From Mansonella perstans (lineage: Eukaryota; Nematoda; Chromadorea; Rhabditida; Onchocercidae), in contig JBAMDO010000156.1 in the NCBI GenBank assembly GCA_037074765.1, positions 1 through 64,000 on the forward strand: a DNA stretch of 64,000 nt. Reading direction: 5' to 3'. Each line of letters starts with the position of its first letter. Positions within the stretch are counted from its first letter, which is position 1. Shown here piece after piece: positions 37,984 to 60,711 of this stretch. The notes beneath the pieces are model-generated. The model did no database searches and was not told the origin of the DNA. It worked only from the letters and a program-made list of their open reading frames with translations. The position numbers and the translations under genes are program-made.

Positions 37984-39727
37984 TGAATAGAAAAGAAGAA
38001 TATGATTTCATCAGATAAATCAATCATTTTGTTATTTAATTTGTTATCCAATTTCATTTTCTCCTGTCAGTTAGCTCATTTACTGCACTTCTAAAATTTA
38101 TTACATTACCGCACTGTTGCATTTGCTAAAAAATTAGTTTGACGAAAGTAGACGAAGTGGATAAAACAGTCAGAGTTAATCAATGTAATTTGTGCAACTT
38201 TTTCATCAGAAAAAGAAATTACTTTGTCAGAGTAAAGAAGATTTCTTGACATCATCCACCATTTTTGATGACATTTCTTAAACCTTCTTTTCAGTTCTTT
38301 GACCTCTCAGGCAGCGGTGTTTACATCACAACTGTTTTTCGTTTTTTTTTTTGATATATCATTTGATTTCTTAATTGGTATAACTTCCATCAGCATCATA
38401 AAAATGTATCTATCGTTATTTCCTATACAAGTTTTTTTATTGCTATTGGTATTGGTACTGACTGACGTAAATATTTGTCGGAAAATCTGAAAATTAGATT
38501 TCAAATACTTTTGGGGAAGTTTTAGTTTTTTGTTACACTAAGTACTTAAATTACTCGTGGATAATCCAGGAATATTTGTCACTGTATATGCATTTGTTGC
38601 TTTTTTTTAATCCATTTAAATTGTTACGAAAAGGAGAAGTAAATGAGATTACTCGTTTCTCCATAAATTTCTTTTTTTATTAAATGTTAAAGTATGATCG
38701 AGAAGAAATGATTGTTGGGTGGAAATTCTGATAAATAAGGATGAAAGTTTTGAAGCTAGTGAAGTGAACAGTACTTATGAATTCTTAAATTCAGGGAAAA
38801 GTATAAGTTTATTGTATGTCTTAATGACTGGTTTTTTTTCCCGTTGAATTTTACACGCGGGTGGACGTTTTATTTGTTGCAAAATCTATAGTATTTCAGA
38901 ATGTAGTAAAAGAATTCCAGAATGATTTTTATTCATTTTCTAGTTAAATATGAAGTTTGGAATTTTCGGGTAAAGTAGAGTTATGTACGTGTTTATAATG
39001 AATATCTATATTATAATTCAAATGCGTTCGTTATCAAGTCATGAAGACAGAATTCATTTTCATAATCTAAACTAATGAAATAGCAAATTACAGAGAGATA
39101 AAAAATATTCTTTAGAAATTTATAACAGTTGGTAATTCAAAAAATTTGGTAACAGGTTGGTTTATTCTAAAGCTTGTATAAAACACTGGAACTTCTTCAT
39201 TCACGGAATGCATTTGGTCGATCAATAATTCAAGTCCTAAAAATACATATCCGCAAATTTTTGCCGAAAAAAGTTTTCCAGGATGGAATGGTTTTAACAA
39301 CGAGTTTAAATCGAAAGACATCCTAATATTTCCGTATTTTCTAACTCATATTTTAGTCGACACATTAGTCATTGTAGCAAAATCCCATTAAACAATGATT
39401 GTTGGTGCATTAACCATTTGAAATTGATAAGAAAAACGGAAATGATGTCTTGAAATTTCTGACTACTGTAATGATGTAAATGTTATAATAACATGCTTAA
39501 CTCTTCACTGATATAAATCAAATGACATCATTTAGTGCTATACATTAAAATTTCTTCCTCGGGATTTAATTACTGTGTTATCTCAAATAATTCTAATTAA
39601 TTTGGCTAAAAATTATACTTAATCTGTATATTTGATAACTTTGCAAGTTTTTTCCTCATCATTTCAAATAAATACAGCAAAAATAATGAATTAATTTTTC
39701 AGTAAATACAGCCATTGGGCTACTTAC
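37984..39727. other. Intergenic DNA, nothing firm
   Basis: AT-rich. The minus strand holds a 69-codon open frame (39112-39321) without recognised similarity; it is discussed under rejected items. Confidence 0.5.
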
Positions 39728-39982
39728 AATTATAAGACACACGCACACAATGTGACTTATAATATTTGTACCCAGTTGGACATTGACCATTTACACATGG
39801 ATCAGCAGTTGTAATTTTTTGATAAATTCATTTTTTTTCCATTCATAAGAAAAAAATTCACCAACCAATAAATTAGCAATAACTTACATGGATAAGAAGG
39901 AGCAGTTGTCCCTGGATAAAAATTTGGAGAATATGGATATGGTTGTGGATTAGAAGGATAAAAGCAAAAAAAGCATTCTCAT
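39728..39982 (-). pseudogene. Fragment of a cysteine-rich secreted protein, apparently damaged
   Basis: Two minus-strand pieces look coding. Piece 1 (39888-39982) starts MRMLFLLLSF, a signal-peptide start, then needs a one-base frame change in a T7 run to continue as a Pro/Tyr-rich peptide (FYPSNPQPYPYSPNFYPG...), ending at a good donor GTAAGT. Piece 2 (39728 to about 39811) reads ADPCVNGQCPTGYKYY and on to CVRVSYN, with regular cysteines like nematode extracellular Cys-rich modules, and ends at another perfect donor GTAAGTAG. Between them there is no AG that could serve as acceptor; the expected place reads TTACAA. No later exon was found. A frameshift plus a lost acceptor suggests a decayed gene, but sequence error in the T run or a different gene structure could also explain it. 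Confidence 0.4.
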
Positions 39983-42492
39983 TGAGTGACTGAAAAATTT
40001 AACTTAAATTTTACAATCACTGTGAAAGTTTGTTACATAAATCTTGAATGATTCGAAAAATGAATTTTTCTTTGCACTAAAAAACAAAGAAACAAATTTT
40101 TATCTTCATGATAACAACGAATATTTTTGCTGATTTCATTTTTGCATTTTTCATAAGCACCAAAAAAAAAAGATGAGTATCTATATATGGTAATACAACA
40201 AGAAATATTGCTGTGAAAAAAAGAATATTTTCTGGGTTTTTTCTTTGGGTAAACCATACACAATTAAATCATCATTTTAACTTCACTCTTTTATATCTTA
40301 AGTAAACTTTGAAATTATTGTTTGACTATGCGTTCTATTGGTTAACGTATTATGTGGCGTACTAACCAGGTATTGTTTGCAGTTAAACAAAAAGATATAT
40401 TATGATCTATGTTTGTTTTATGATTTTATCACTTTATTTCTAATCTGAAACATATGAAACAAACTTAATAGGTATTTGATTTTTAAAAAAAAGTATCAAA
40501 GTATTAAAGGCAATAAATCAAATTAAAATTGCTAATGATTCGCAATGTTAGCAAAATACAACTGTGAAATGTACTTGAAAGAAATATCAAAAAAAAAAAA
40601 AAAAAAACAAGTAAGAACTTTTGAGACCTGATTGCTTTTCAAATCATTTTTTGCTCCCTTCTTACCACCTTTAATGGTGTTGTTTAATTTAGTCTCGGAA
40701 TTATGCTAAGCTTATTTTTTTCTATGTAAGTATCCTTATGATAATGTTTTTTCATTGAATCATCAATGATACTACAGCAAACTCCGGAAATTAAATTTCC
40801 ATCACAATTTTTTTTGTTGTATGAGAAGTTTCAAACATTTCATCAATTTAAGTTATTTCATGCAGTATTAAAACACTACTCGTACAAGAAATAATTATAA
40901 AAAAGAAATATGATGTTTATGAAATTTATAAAAAGTAATAGAAAAAGAAATGAAACTTTCTGCGTCTCCATGTGAGCAATCTTTATGAGTTGAAATTTAA
41001 TTCTCAGTTAGATCGATTTTATAACTCAAATTTACCATGCTTTTCGTCAGCTTCTTAATGAAAATTGGCATAATAAATTTTGTTTTAGATTTCAGTTTCA
41101 ATTTTAATATATTCTCCAGAACATAAAACGTTTTTTTTTTTTTTTGTTTTGTTCGCGCCATCATTATAGAAATTATATATATAATTATAGAAATTGAAGA
41201 AATTATAATTATACCTAAAAAAAAGTAAAGACGAGAAAGAAATTTGGATTTCTTTAATGACAAAAGTTAATTTATGAAAAATTTAAAGAAAAAAGAAAAA
41301 AAGATGCGTAGTGATAATTAATTTTTTGATTTTTCGTATTGTCTACAAACGATCTGTTCCAGGCACATTTTTTTATCTCAACAAAAAATTGTGCTTCACA
41401 AAATTTCAGCTTTCAAACTTTACTAGTTCAGGATGAATCACTTCAAAGCATCAATAACAACTTTTGTTTTTGCAATAAAGAATAGCTCCGCCGCTAGTGA
41501 AGATTTCTGAGTGACATCCTTTAGTTTAAATAATCATTTATTGTTCAAATGTTTGCATTTACTACATTTTTTCACTTGGTTTTTTTATTTTTATAATTTA
41601 TGCTGTATTTTAAATTATTGATATCCGCATAGATTATATTTTGATAACAAAAATCATGTGAACCTAACAAATTCCAATTTTATTTCATGGCTGATTTTAA
41701 ATGATCAAATGGAAATTTTAAATCTAAATTAGGTGAATTCATGACAAGTGTATCTATCAACTCTTATTTATTATCATTCATTTTCTTCTTTGCGCTTTTT
41801 TTTCAACAATTTAGATTTTTTTAGAATTTTTATAATTAACTTTAAGCAGAAAAATTTTTTTTTTTATTTTCATTTTATTGAAATAAAATTTTTGTTCTTT
41901 TATGTCAAAAATTCAATAAAAAAGGAAAAAAAAAAAGGAACTTTTACTTTTAGCAAGCATTTTTACAACGAAATATTTCTGTGAAATTTTGATAGGAATA
42001 GGTAAATTAAAAAATAGAAAATAACAAATAGCAAAGTGTGAAAATTATCTCCGAAATGTATTACTATATATATATTCGGTTATTTGATATTCTTCAAATT
42101 ATTTACCTAAAATTTATCTTTTAGAAAATTTAAACTGTTTCTTTTTTTAACCGATACGTTGTAATAGCAAAAATGTTGAGAATTGTAGAAAAAGATCTAG
42201 CTTAAATTGATTGTTTGTGTGTTTCATTTCACTTTTTGAAAAGGTTGAACCCTGTTTTTGTCTATTTCTCTGTTTTTGTCTATTTCTCTATGGGTTATGT
42301 ATTTCTGTGTATTTTTTCAATCTAGCATATCTTGACAAGAAAGCTACGTAGCATTTTCATAGCAAAACAATTAGATGGTTAGTTATTTGACGAAATAACA
42401 CATGGCTAGGTTGAAATTTAAATTAAACCTTAAAGTTTCAGTGATCAAAATCTAAACGCAATTCCACTTTATCATTCAACATAACTAACAGA
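39983..42492. other. AT-rich intergenic DNA upstream of the PEBP gene
   Basis: No exon-like sequence. Contains A and T tracts (for example 40592-40606 and 41131-41145). Confidence 0.55.
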
Positions 42493-42674
42493 ATGGCTGA
42501 TCTTGCTGCGAAATTTGCAGAAAATGAAATTACGCCGAATATCATCGCAAATCCACCAGCAAAATTATTAAATGTAAGCTATTTCAAATTTATTCCAAAA
42601 AATTGCAAATTTATTTCCCTTCAGAAAACAGTATTTCGGATAATTGAAATTTAATATTTTAACTGAAACTTTTG

Positions 42675-42709
<35 letters not shown>

Positions 42710-42894
42710 GCAAATTCTGGTGAACGGTTTTTTTTGAAAAAATTATTCGAATTTTAAATGAACTTTTTTCTGTGTTTGTGTTTTTTATCAAGTTTGCTGC
42801 AATCTTTATTATGTTAATAATAGTCATTTTGATTAAATTTCACAAAAATTGCTTTTTTTTTGCATGTATTTTTCCCTATTCTCTCTGTCTCTAC

Positions 42895-42927
<33 letters not shown>

Positions 42928-43077
42928 CTTTGCTTTTTAAAAAATGAAAAGAAAAATGAGAGCAAATTGAGTAATTAATTCAATTTATGCAATGGTTTGC
43001 TTTTATCAACCTTACTTTTATTTTTTATTTTTTAAATCTATTACAAAAATTGTAAAATTAAAAAATGTATGCATTTG

Positions 43078-43112
<35 letters not shown>

Positions 43113-43372
43113 ATTCTAGTCGAAACTTGTTAACTTTAATTTCAGTCTTCACTGATATTACTTTTATTTTTCCATTCCTTTAATAATGATCAGTTCATTT
43201 AATCAATCGTATTAGCATCTTCCTTATCGATTCAGATAGCTTTTCTTTTTTCGCATACTATATTTTGCTCTTTCAGAAACGCTTATCTTCAAGTTTCCTC
43301 ATTGAACTTTGTAGAGATAGACTGTTAGATTACAGTTGGGAAAAATCTTTTTAACCTTTACGTATTTTTTTA

Positions 43373-43403
<31 letters not shown>

Positions 43404-44753
43404 ATTTATTTTATTCTCTTCTTTATAAATAAGTCTGATATGCAGCTTAAAAGTTACCATATAAAAATAGAACTTTAATAGAAGAGGCACATTGGTAAGG
43501 TAAGCTAATAATCTATATGAATGATGAATGTTGGTCAATTTGAAATGATCTATGAAGAAATTATTTAAATCCAAGTTACAATTTATGCTGCATTTATTTG
43601 CAGTGCAATTGGAATGGTATACAAGTGCAACCCGGGCAAACGATGTCACCACGGCATCTTCGTTTTGCACCACGTGTTACGCTTGATGTTGATCCAGAAT
43701 CGATGTTTTCCTTGATCATGATCGGTTTGATCTTGCTTTTTTGTTTATTTGCTAAAACTGTAGATTTTTTTTTTTCGAGCCTTTTAAAAATTTTGTACAT
43801 TTGAAATTCGTCATTACTAACAAGCTTTGAATATATAATCGAAAGCATCAAAACGTTTTGATACATTCATTTTTGTCTAGACCAAAAAGAATAAAAAAAT
43901 ACATTTTGATTATGACTAATAAATTTTTGGATCGATAAATCAAAAAGTTCTTCAGATCCTGATAATTTGTCACGAAAGAATCCATCCGTAGCCGAATGGC
44001 TTCATTGGCTGGTTCGTTTTTTTCTCAACTAAATAAATGCATTATAAGATTTTATTTCAATAAGCTGTCCGAAGTATTATTTTTGTGGGTTTAACTCGCA
44101 TTCCTGTGTTATTTTGAATGAGTGATCAAAATGTGTATAATTCAGCTAAGAATGTTAATTTTGAAATTTTAAACGCAGCAAGTCTGAAAAATTCCATCTG
44201 TGCTTAAAATATCCTTCGTGTTTTGTATTTCAGGTAGTAAATATTCCCGCAAGCAATATTCAGGAAGGCATTAATGGAGGTTAATTTATATTATTCAATT
44301 TGAAATGACTTTTATCGTTCCATAAAATAGTTTCTATTGCTTTATCTTACCTCATTTTAAAAAAGTATTTGATTATTCAGGACAACATCAAATGGCATAT
44401 GGAAGTCCTGCACCACAACCTCGCACCGATTTACACCGCTACATAATTCTCCTGTATGAACACTTAGGACGGCGATTACAAGTGCCAAAAATTAACAGCA
44501 GAGCTAAATTCAACACGAAGCAATTTGTAGAAAAACATAAGTTAGGTAAAATGATTTTAAAATAGATTTTTGGGAAAAAATCTGTAGGAGTAAAGAAATG
44601 GAAAGTATCACAGAAGTTTATGTACAATTCCGTACAACAAGCTCTGCCAAAAATTTTCCAAAAAAATCCCTTTTGAGCCACGCAATATTCTATTTCTACA
44701 TTCCAGGTGATCCAATTGCCGGCAACTTTTTCCTGGCGCAGAATGAAGGCTAA
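42493..44753 (+). CDS. Phosphatidylethanolamine-binding protein (PEBP/RKIP family), intracellular form
   Basis: Six exons, 42493-42573, 43604-43724, 43956-44011, 44234-44279, 44381-44545 and 44707-44753, encode 171 residues, near the usual 180-190 of the family. In order: N-terminal PPAKLLN; TLDVDPESMFSLIMIDPDNLSRKNPSVAEWLHWLVVNIPASNIQEG, which includes the ligand-pocket DPD and the HWLVVNI histidine; then GGQHQMAYGSPAPQPRTDLHRYIILLYE, the second conserved histidine block; and FVEKHKLGDPIAGNFFLAQNEG at the end. No signal peptide precedes the domain, so this is probably cytosolic, unlike the secreted filarial antigen OV-16 of the same family. Members bind phospholipid head groups and can inhibit kinases; the actual partner here is unknown. 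It converges on LSM7, with 645 bases between stop codons. Confidence 0.9.
42884..42927. repeat. TC microsatellite in PEBP intron 1
   Basis: (TC)n of about 40 bases, partly interrupted by T, lying within the 1-kb first intron; two long T tracts are in the same intron. Confidence 0.8.
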
Positions 44754-45398
44754 ATAAGTAAATCAGCGATGAAATGCCTTTATATTTAGATATTTAAAGA
44801 TCTAGTGTTTTGGGATACAATAAGAGTTTGTGTACCGCAATTAAATCATTTTCTGAAATATAACTGTCATATACATAAGTGGATAATGGTATTAAGTATT
44901 GCTTTGGAAAAAATAATTCTGCAAGTGACACTTCAACCTCACATCATCCCCAACAACCAAAATAATCCATATCTTTTACTGCTCTGCCATGAAAAAACGC
45001 ATTTCATTTTCAATTTTATATCTAACCAAATAAAACAATTCATATTTACAGTTTGTGGATCTTTGGTAACAGAAAATAAAACATCAATGATTCAGTGAAC
45101 TGCACAGAGCCCAGTTTTTTCAATGGAGAAATATGTAAAGAAAAGAAACAAAAGAAAACCGAAATAATCACTGAATTATAATAATTCAATTTGGGAAAAA
45201 AATTGCTACTGAGCTACTGCCAAGCAAAATTTTCTGCTTCGAAAATATTTCTCAAATTGGCAAATAGAAAATCCAACAAAACTAAAAACGAATAACATTT
45301 GTTAAAATTAGGAAAGGTCAAATGTGAAATAGGTCGACTGCTTAAATTCAAAAACAAGCCATCAAAAAACATCCAAAATTGCTCGTATTAAGTGATCA

Positions 45399-46115
45399 TC
45401 ACACGAAAGGATTGGCAATCTGCTCTATGCCATCATTCGGTGCAACAACTGTTATTGCAGTTCCTCGAGCAACAATCAAACCTAACTGTCTTGTTTCCTT
45501 GAAATGAGGATAGGATTATTTAAAAAGCTGTTCTCAAGAACTGAAAAATTAGAAACCAACTATTTACAACTAATTTTAATCCTCGAAAAAACATAGAATT
45601 TGTATCTAATCCAAGTCTTCATGAACAAAATGGATGAAAGGAGAAATCTATAAGGTATGAAACTGCAACTAACCTCCGTCACTTTCTGCGGATCTTCCGT
45701 GTCGCGCACGTATTCCACAGCATTATCCAACACCAAATTGATTAAAGCATCATAACCTTTCAGTATTCCAGACGCTGTAATGAGGTTTTATAAATTAATG
45801 AGCATAATCTTAGCAAACGATACTGAAATCAGAAAGCAGTAGAAAAAAGAAATAGCAGAAACAAATCACAGAAATAAATGTAGTGGGTAAACACAGTGAA
45901 CATTTCTTCAATCCAAGGAAATCTCAGGTAGATCATACACATCGCTAGGCTACAAGCTAGCTACAAAATTACGATTAGAGAGATTAAAGATAAGCAAAAT
46001 TATTTAAACAGTAACCTTCTCGACCTCCTTGGAATTTTACGCGCACTTTCTTATCAATAAATCGTGATAAGTCAACAATCGATTCCTTCTTTCTTCTTGC
46101 TGTCTCTTCCTTCTC
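45399..46115 (-). CDS. lsm-7: LSM7, U6 snRNA/mRNA-decay Sm-like protein, first exon not found
   Basis: Subunit of the Lsm1-7 (mRNA decapping) and Lsm2-8 (U6 snRNP) rings. Three minus-strand exons, 46016-46115, 45674-45774 and 45399-45497, give 100 codons including stop. They carry ESIVDLSRFIDKKVRVKFQG then GREASGILKGYDALINLVLD (Sm1) and GLIVARGTAITVVAP (Sm2). These match LSM7 closely, including the family-specific ESIVDLS start and the VRDTEDP insert. The first exon here begins EKEETARRKKE after a good acceptor (CTGTAG) and has no ATG, so a short exon with the start codon must lie upstream (above 46115); I could not identify it. Divergent from KDM5 by about 3 kb. I recall lsm-7 and rbr-2 both mapping to cosmid ZK593 in C. 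elegans. Confidence 0.9.
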
Positions 46116-46516
46116 CTACAGATAAAACTTATTAGAATGATGGAAGACAAAATTTTAATATGTGCAATCAAGCTGAGAAATAAAAAAAAAAAAAAGATTT
46201 AAAAAGTTCGATGAGGTTGTCGTGTGGTTCTCGAACAATAATTAGGTTGTGTTCGGTATGTTATCATCTTTTGCCCTCTCGTTATATTGGATACTGGCTA
46301 GATAGCTATGTGAAGTTAGTAGGACTCAGAAATGCTAAATGAATTAAAAATAAAGAGAGGATAATAAACTGATTAAAGCTGCTTAAACTGCTTCAATTTC
46401 TAGATTTACACTTAAATTTACATTATAAATTTCCTTCTAGACCTAGCAAATAATGATTCTTCATCCGTAAAAAGCCTATGCCAATGCCTAGCATATTGCG
46501 TACAAGGCTTCAAAAG

Positions 46517-46634
46517 AATTTCCGTGCAATTTTGCAAACTTTATGCAATTTCCGTGCAACCTTGCAAACTTTATGCAATTTCCGTGCAACCTTGCAAACT
46601 TTATGCAATTTTCGTGCAACCTTACAAAGTTTAT
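46517..46634. repeat. 30-base tandem repeat, about four copies
   Basis: Unit AATTTCCGTGCAACCTTGCA + AACTTTATGC repeated nearly four times with few changes. Since 30 is a multiple of three, two plus-strand frames stay open through it and read as a decapeptide repeat, but there is no sign that they are translated. Confidence 0.85.
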
Positions 46635-49250
46635 ATAAACCACTTACTGGCATCACAATTCCTTAATTCTATCGTGATATTTATAGTCTTCAACGATCCA
46701 AAATGAACAGACAAGAACTGCAATAATCACAGTGATAATGAATGACTGTTTCAATGCAATATATGAAAAAGAAGTGTAAATTTGTAAGGGTAAGATATTG
46801 AATGCATTAAAATGATGCAGGTGAGATGACATTTACTCGTGACCTAAATTAAAAAATACACCGTCAAAAATGAAAAACCATCGAAACTAACAAACATACA
46901 TCAAATATTTGAAAGAATTAACTAATGAATTTCATATAATTGGTATTTGATCAATACTAATGTACACTGTCCATTTACAATGACCTAATGACCACAACAT
47001 ATTGATGGTAATACACTATATAAGAAAGACAAATACAAGACGTCCATCTGAAATCCACAAAGCACATCGTAAATGGTTCTGGCACGACTTGCTAAGTTAA
47101 AATGATGAAAAGGCGGTGTAGAAAGCTAGAAATTTCACTTTATGTCGAATACTTTTCAAACATCTTTTGTTAATCTATCAATTTTATCCTTGTTGAACTT
47201 CATTTTTACGTATATGAGAATGACCGAATACGATAAGTAACCGACCGGATACGACAAGTAACCGATTATGGTTCAATCAGCGGCTCGAGGTGTAATTTTA
47301 ACAATAAATATCAGTAAACAATGCTTAGAAAATTTACATAATTTCAATTTTAGTTCTCAAAAACTTTTAATTTTTACTTCATTTAGTTAATGTGATGGGT
47401 CATATCTTGTTGATGTTTAGTTATGTTCAATTAATAAAGGAGAGTTTTTGTTCATTATTTTGCCCATATTATTTAATTAAATTTTAATTGTTGTTTCTGC
47501 TTGAATTGAACAACGATTCGCATAATGTACATTCTAACGTAATTATTTAATGTTTTTGATTAACATTGTTTTTTTTTTTCTTTTTTTTTTTTTTGCAAAG
47601 CATCGGAAAGTTTTTTTTCATGTAAAGAATCTGAGAATTTTTTTGCATAATTAATCAGGAATTTCTGATGGGAAAGAATGGAAAATTTGTTTAATGAAAG
47701 CAAAATCATAGAATGTAGGTGATATGAATAGTGCAAAGGTGAAAGGTGAAATACTGTGACCTATTTATTAGCTACTAGTTCTAAGGGACATGAATTGTTT
47801 TGGATTTCGTAAGCTGATGTGACATAATGATCAAAATTTTATCGAAATTTAAATTGTCCATTACAATTACAAACAATTATGGAAGAATAATTATTAAGAA
47901 ACAATGTGATTAGAGAATAACGCAAGAGTTTTAATCTTCACAGTATGCTCCAATTTATTTTCAGAAATTTTGTTGAAAAGAAATAACGTCTGTTCCTCAT
48001 TCCATCATTCTTTTCATCCCAGCGGCATCAGTTTTTGTATTATGTATGGATCTGGATCACTCTTTTGTTAATTGAGGATTCTCAACAAAGGTATATGAGG
48101 TGGTATATGACGGATTGATTGTATTTTTGTATTTCCTTATTGCATTCATGAAACATTTATTTGTTTATCGTTTTATGATCTCTGACCTATAACCCAATAT
48201 CTTCTGAAATATTTTAAGCAGTTTAAATCCCTACTGTTTTTTTCATCTGTTTACTTTTTCTTAAAATTGGACTCTTTCCTTTTTATCTTTTTCATGATAA
48301 TTGTTCATAACGGAATAATGGATCTCTTTTCATTCAATTCTGATTTTGCTGATATGACATAAAAAGTTTCATGTTTATACGTAATTTTCCCGATTTTTAT
48401 CTCTCTCGACTTTTTTTCTCCTTTTAGATGCACAGAAAATTCCCAGTTCATATATTTTATGAGCAGTTTTTGTGTATGTTACACTCTTAAAAACTTCATT
48501 GATTTGACGTTTTATAATTTATCATTTATCTAGTTTTAAGGAAAAAAATCTATTTCATGTTTACATTGCAGCCGGTGATTTGGATGATAGTAAAAATTTA
48601 TTTTGGGATATTTCACAGATTAATTTTTCTCACTGATACTTTGTAGAAGCATTTTCTCTATTTTAAGTAAATTTAGGACTAAGTAACTGCTTCACATTTA
48701 TATATAATTTAGTAATCTATGAAAATGTTTCACATTTATATAATTTAATTTCTGTAATTGCTATATCAGTTCAGATGGATTTTTGGAAATCAGGTAGTCA
48801 TTTAAAAATATTCATACGATATATAAAATGGACAATATTATCCATTCAAGCTGCAGTAAAATGTTTGTGTTGGTTAGATAAGTCTTATGATTAATTTAAA
48901 AGTGATTGCCAATGAAGCAAAATAATCATAACGCAGTTATCTTACACATAATAATATCTCTGCACTGTTTTGATGAGGATGCCAACCTGTACAATTTCTT
49001 ATAATCTAGAATAGAATGTGGTGTGGCAATTTATGTACAATAGTTATTTGCTATTTCCTGTTATTTAAATTTTTAAATATTCTACTCATTATTCGCATGA
49101 AATTCGAAATTCGCAGATCTCTTTCATCTGCTAATCTGGATTGATGCACTTGCTTCGATAGTTTTTAAATATTTGCGGTTTAATACTTGACCTTTTTCTT
49201 TGTGGAACGTTATGTTTGTTAAGCTTGAGCTTTATATGATACCTTTTGCA

Positions 49251-49260
49251 TATTTTCTAG
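49251..49260 (+). promoter_or_regulatory. Possible trans-splice acceptor of KDM5
   Basis: TATTTTCTAG 42 bases before the start codon at 49303, after a T-rich stretch. A short upstream frame (ATG AAC GAC AAA TTG TAA, 49270-49287) lies in the leader. Confidence 0.4.
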
Positions 49261-49302
49261 GTAATAATAATGAACGACAAATTGTAAATTACACAACTAC
49301 AT

Positions 49303-59575
<10,273 letters not shown>

Positions 59576-60711
59576 TTGTCAAACTATTTTTGATGCAGAT
59601 TTTTTAATGGTTTTTCTATAAGACAGGCAAATCTATTGCCTCTAATTTTTTTTTTTAATCCCATATAATGGTTTTTTTTTTTTTTTATGCTCTTTCTTTG
59701 ATTTATGTATATTGTTATTCCTTATTTGTTCGTATCGGATTTGTACCTGTTCGTATCGGATTTGTATCTGTTTTTAGCTTTCATTTCATTATTATGATGT
59801 ATCATTTGTAATATTGTATTTCTTTAAATATGAACCCATATTGCGTGATCTCGTCTAACACAATCTCTGTGTTGTCAGTTGATCGCATTCATTGCTTTGT
59901 TTTAACTTTTCAGCTTTGTTGATTGGAGGAGTTTTCTGATTTTTGTTTTTTGTTTTGCATGGTGAGTCAAATGCTTTTCAATGATTCCTGGAATGCTGCA
60001 TTATAATATTATTATGGCAACCATTTGTATTTTACCTTTATTGCTTCTTTTGAACTACATAGATGATCCGTGATGACAGTATTATGTTTTGCTGTAATTA
60101 TTCGCATTTATTTATATTTGTAGTTCTTTTTCATATCCTTTGTAATTATCCACATTTATTCTTTTTATTCTTTTTTTTTCCTCTTTTTTTCCTTTTATAT
60201 TGATGCTTATATTTATTTTATTTTTTTTTTGTGGTATTTTTTTTGTTCAATCTTATTATTAGTATGCAATCAAAAATTAGAAGCGCAATAGTCTGTTTTC
60301 AATCAAAAAATGTAAATTTTTCCTCAGTTAATTAATCATAAGAAATGTGCTTCATTTATTAATTTTATGATACAATTAGTGGAAATGGTTTTCTCGCTAT
60401 GGAATATGATATTCTTCTATCAGAAATGATTGAAGTTTTAGATCATCCATTTATTACTTTCATTCTTTCTGTATAATCTTTGTTTCTTCTATTGTTAAGT
60501 ATCTTAGATTAAAATGCAAACAGTAATGTGATGCTAACATATGAAAAAACAGAGATATTTTTAGGTTAGTTCATTTGTATTTAATATTGTACTGTAGCTG
60601 TTAAATTACCTGTTAATAATTTCTCTTTTGCTCTGTATGTATTTCTATCTTTTTAACCAAAACTTCCCTTCACAAAATGATTTGAATAGAAATTTTTGCT
60701 CCCATTTGCAG
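59576..60711. other. KDM5 3' flank
   Basis: AT-rich and T-rich. Should contain the KDM5 3' UTR. A 21-base segment (GTTCGTATCGGATTTGTAYCT) is duplicated in tandem at 59728-59771. No exon was recognised. Confidence 0.5.

Larger units (their letters stand above)
46116..49260. other. Divergent region between LSM7 and KDM5
   Basis: Should contain the missing LSM7 start exon and the promoters of both genes. It holds a 30-base tandem repeat (46517-46634), a short double copy of ACCGA-TACGA-AAGTA (47223-47266) and T tracts near 47570-47595. No further exons are evident. Confidence 0.5.

Noticed and set aside
39112..39321. 69-codon minus-strand frame starting MSFDLNSLLKPFHPGK
   Set aside because: Composition is mildly protein-like, but there is no domain, no splice context and no neighbour that would use it; in this much AT-rich sequence one such frame is expected by chance.
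42493..44753. Assigning the PEBP gene as the OV-16 antigen
   Set aside because: It lacks the signal peptide of OV-16 and has the shorter cytosolic layout, so only the family name is justified.
46478..46706. Decapeptide-repeat frames across the 30-base tandem array
   Set aside because: Open only because the period is a multiple of three; both overlapping frames are equally open and neither links to an exon.
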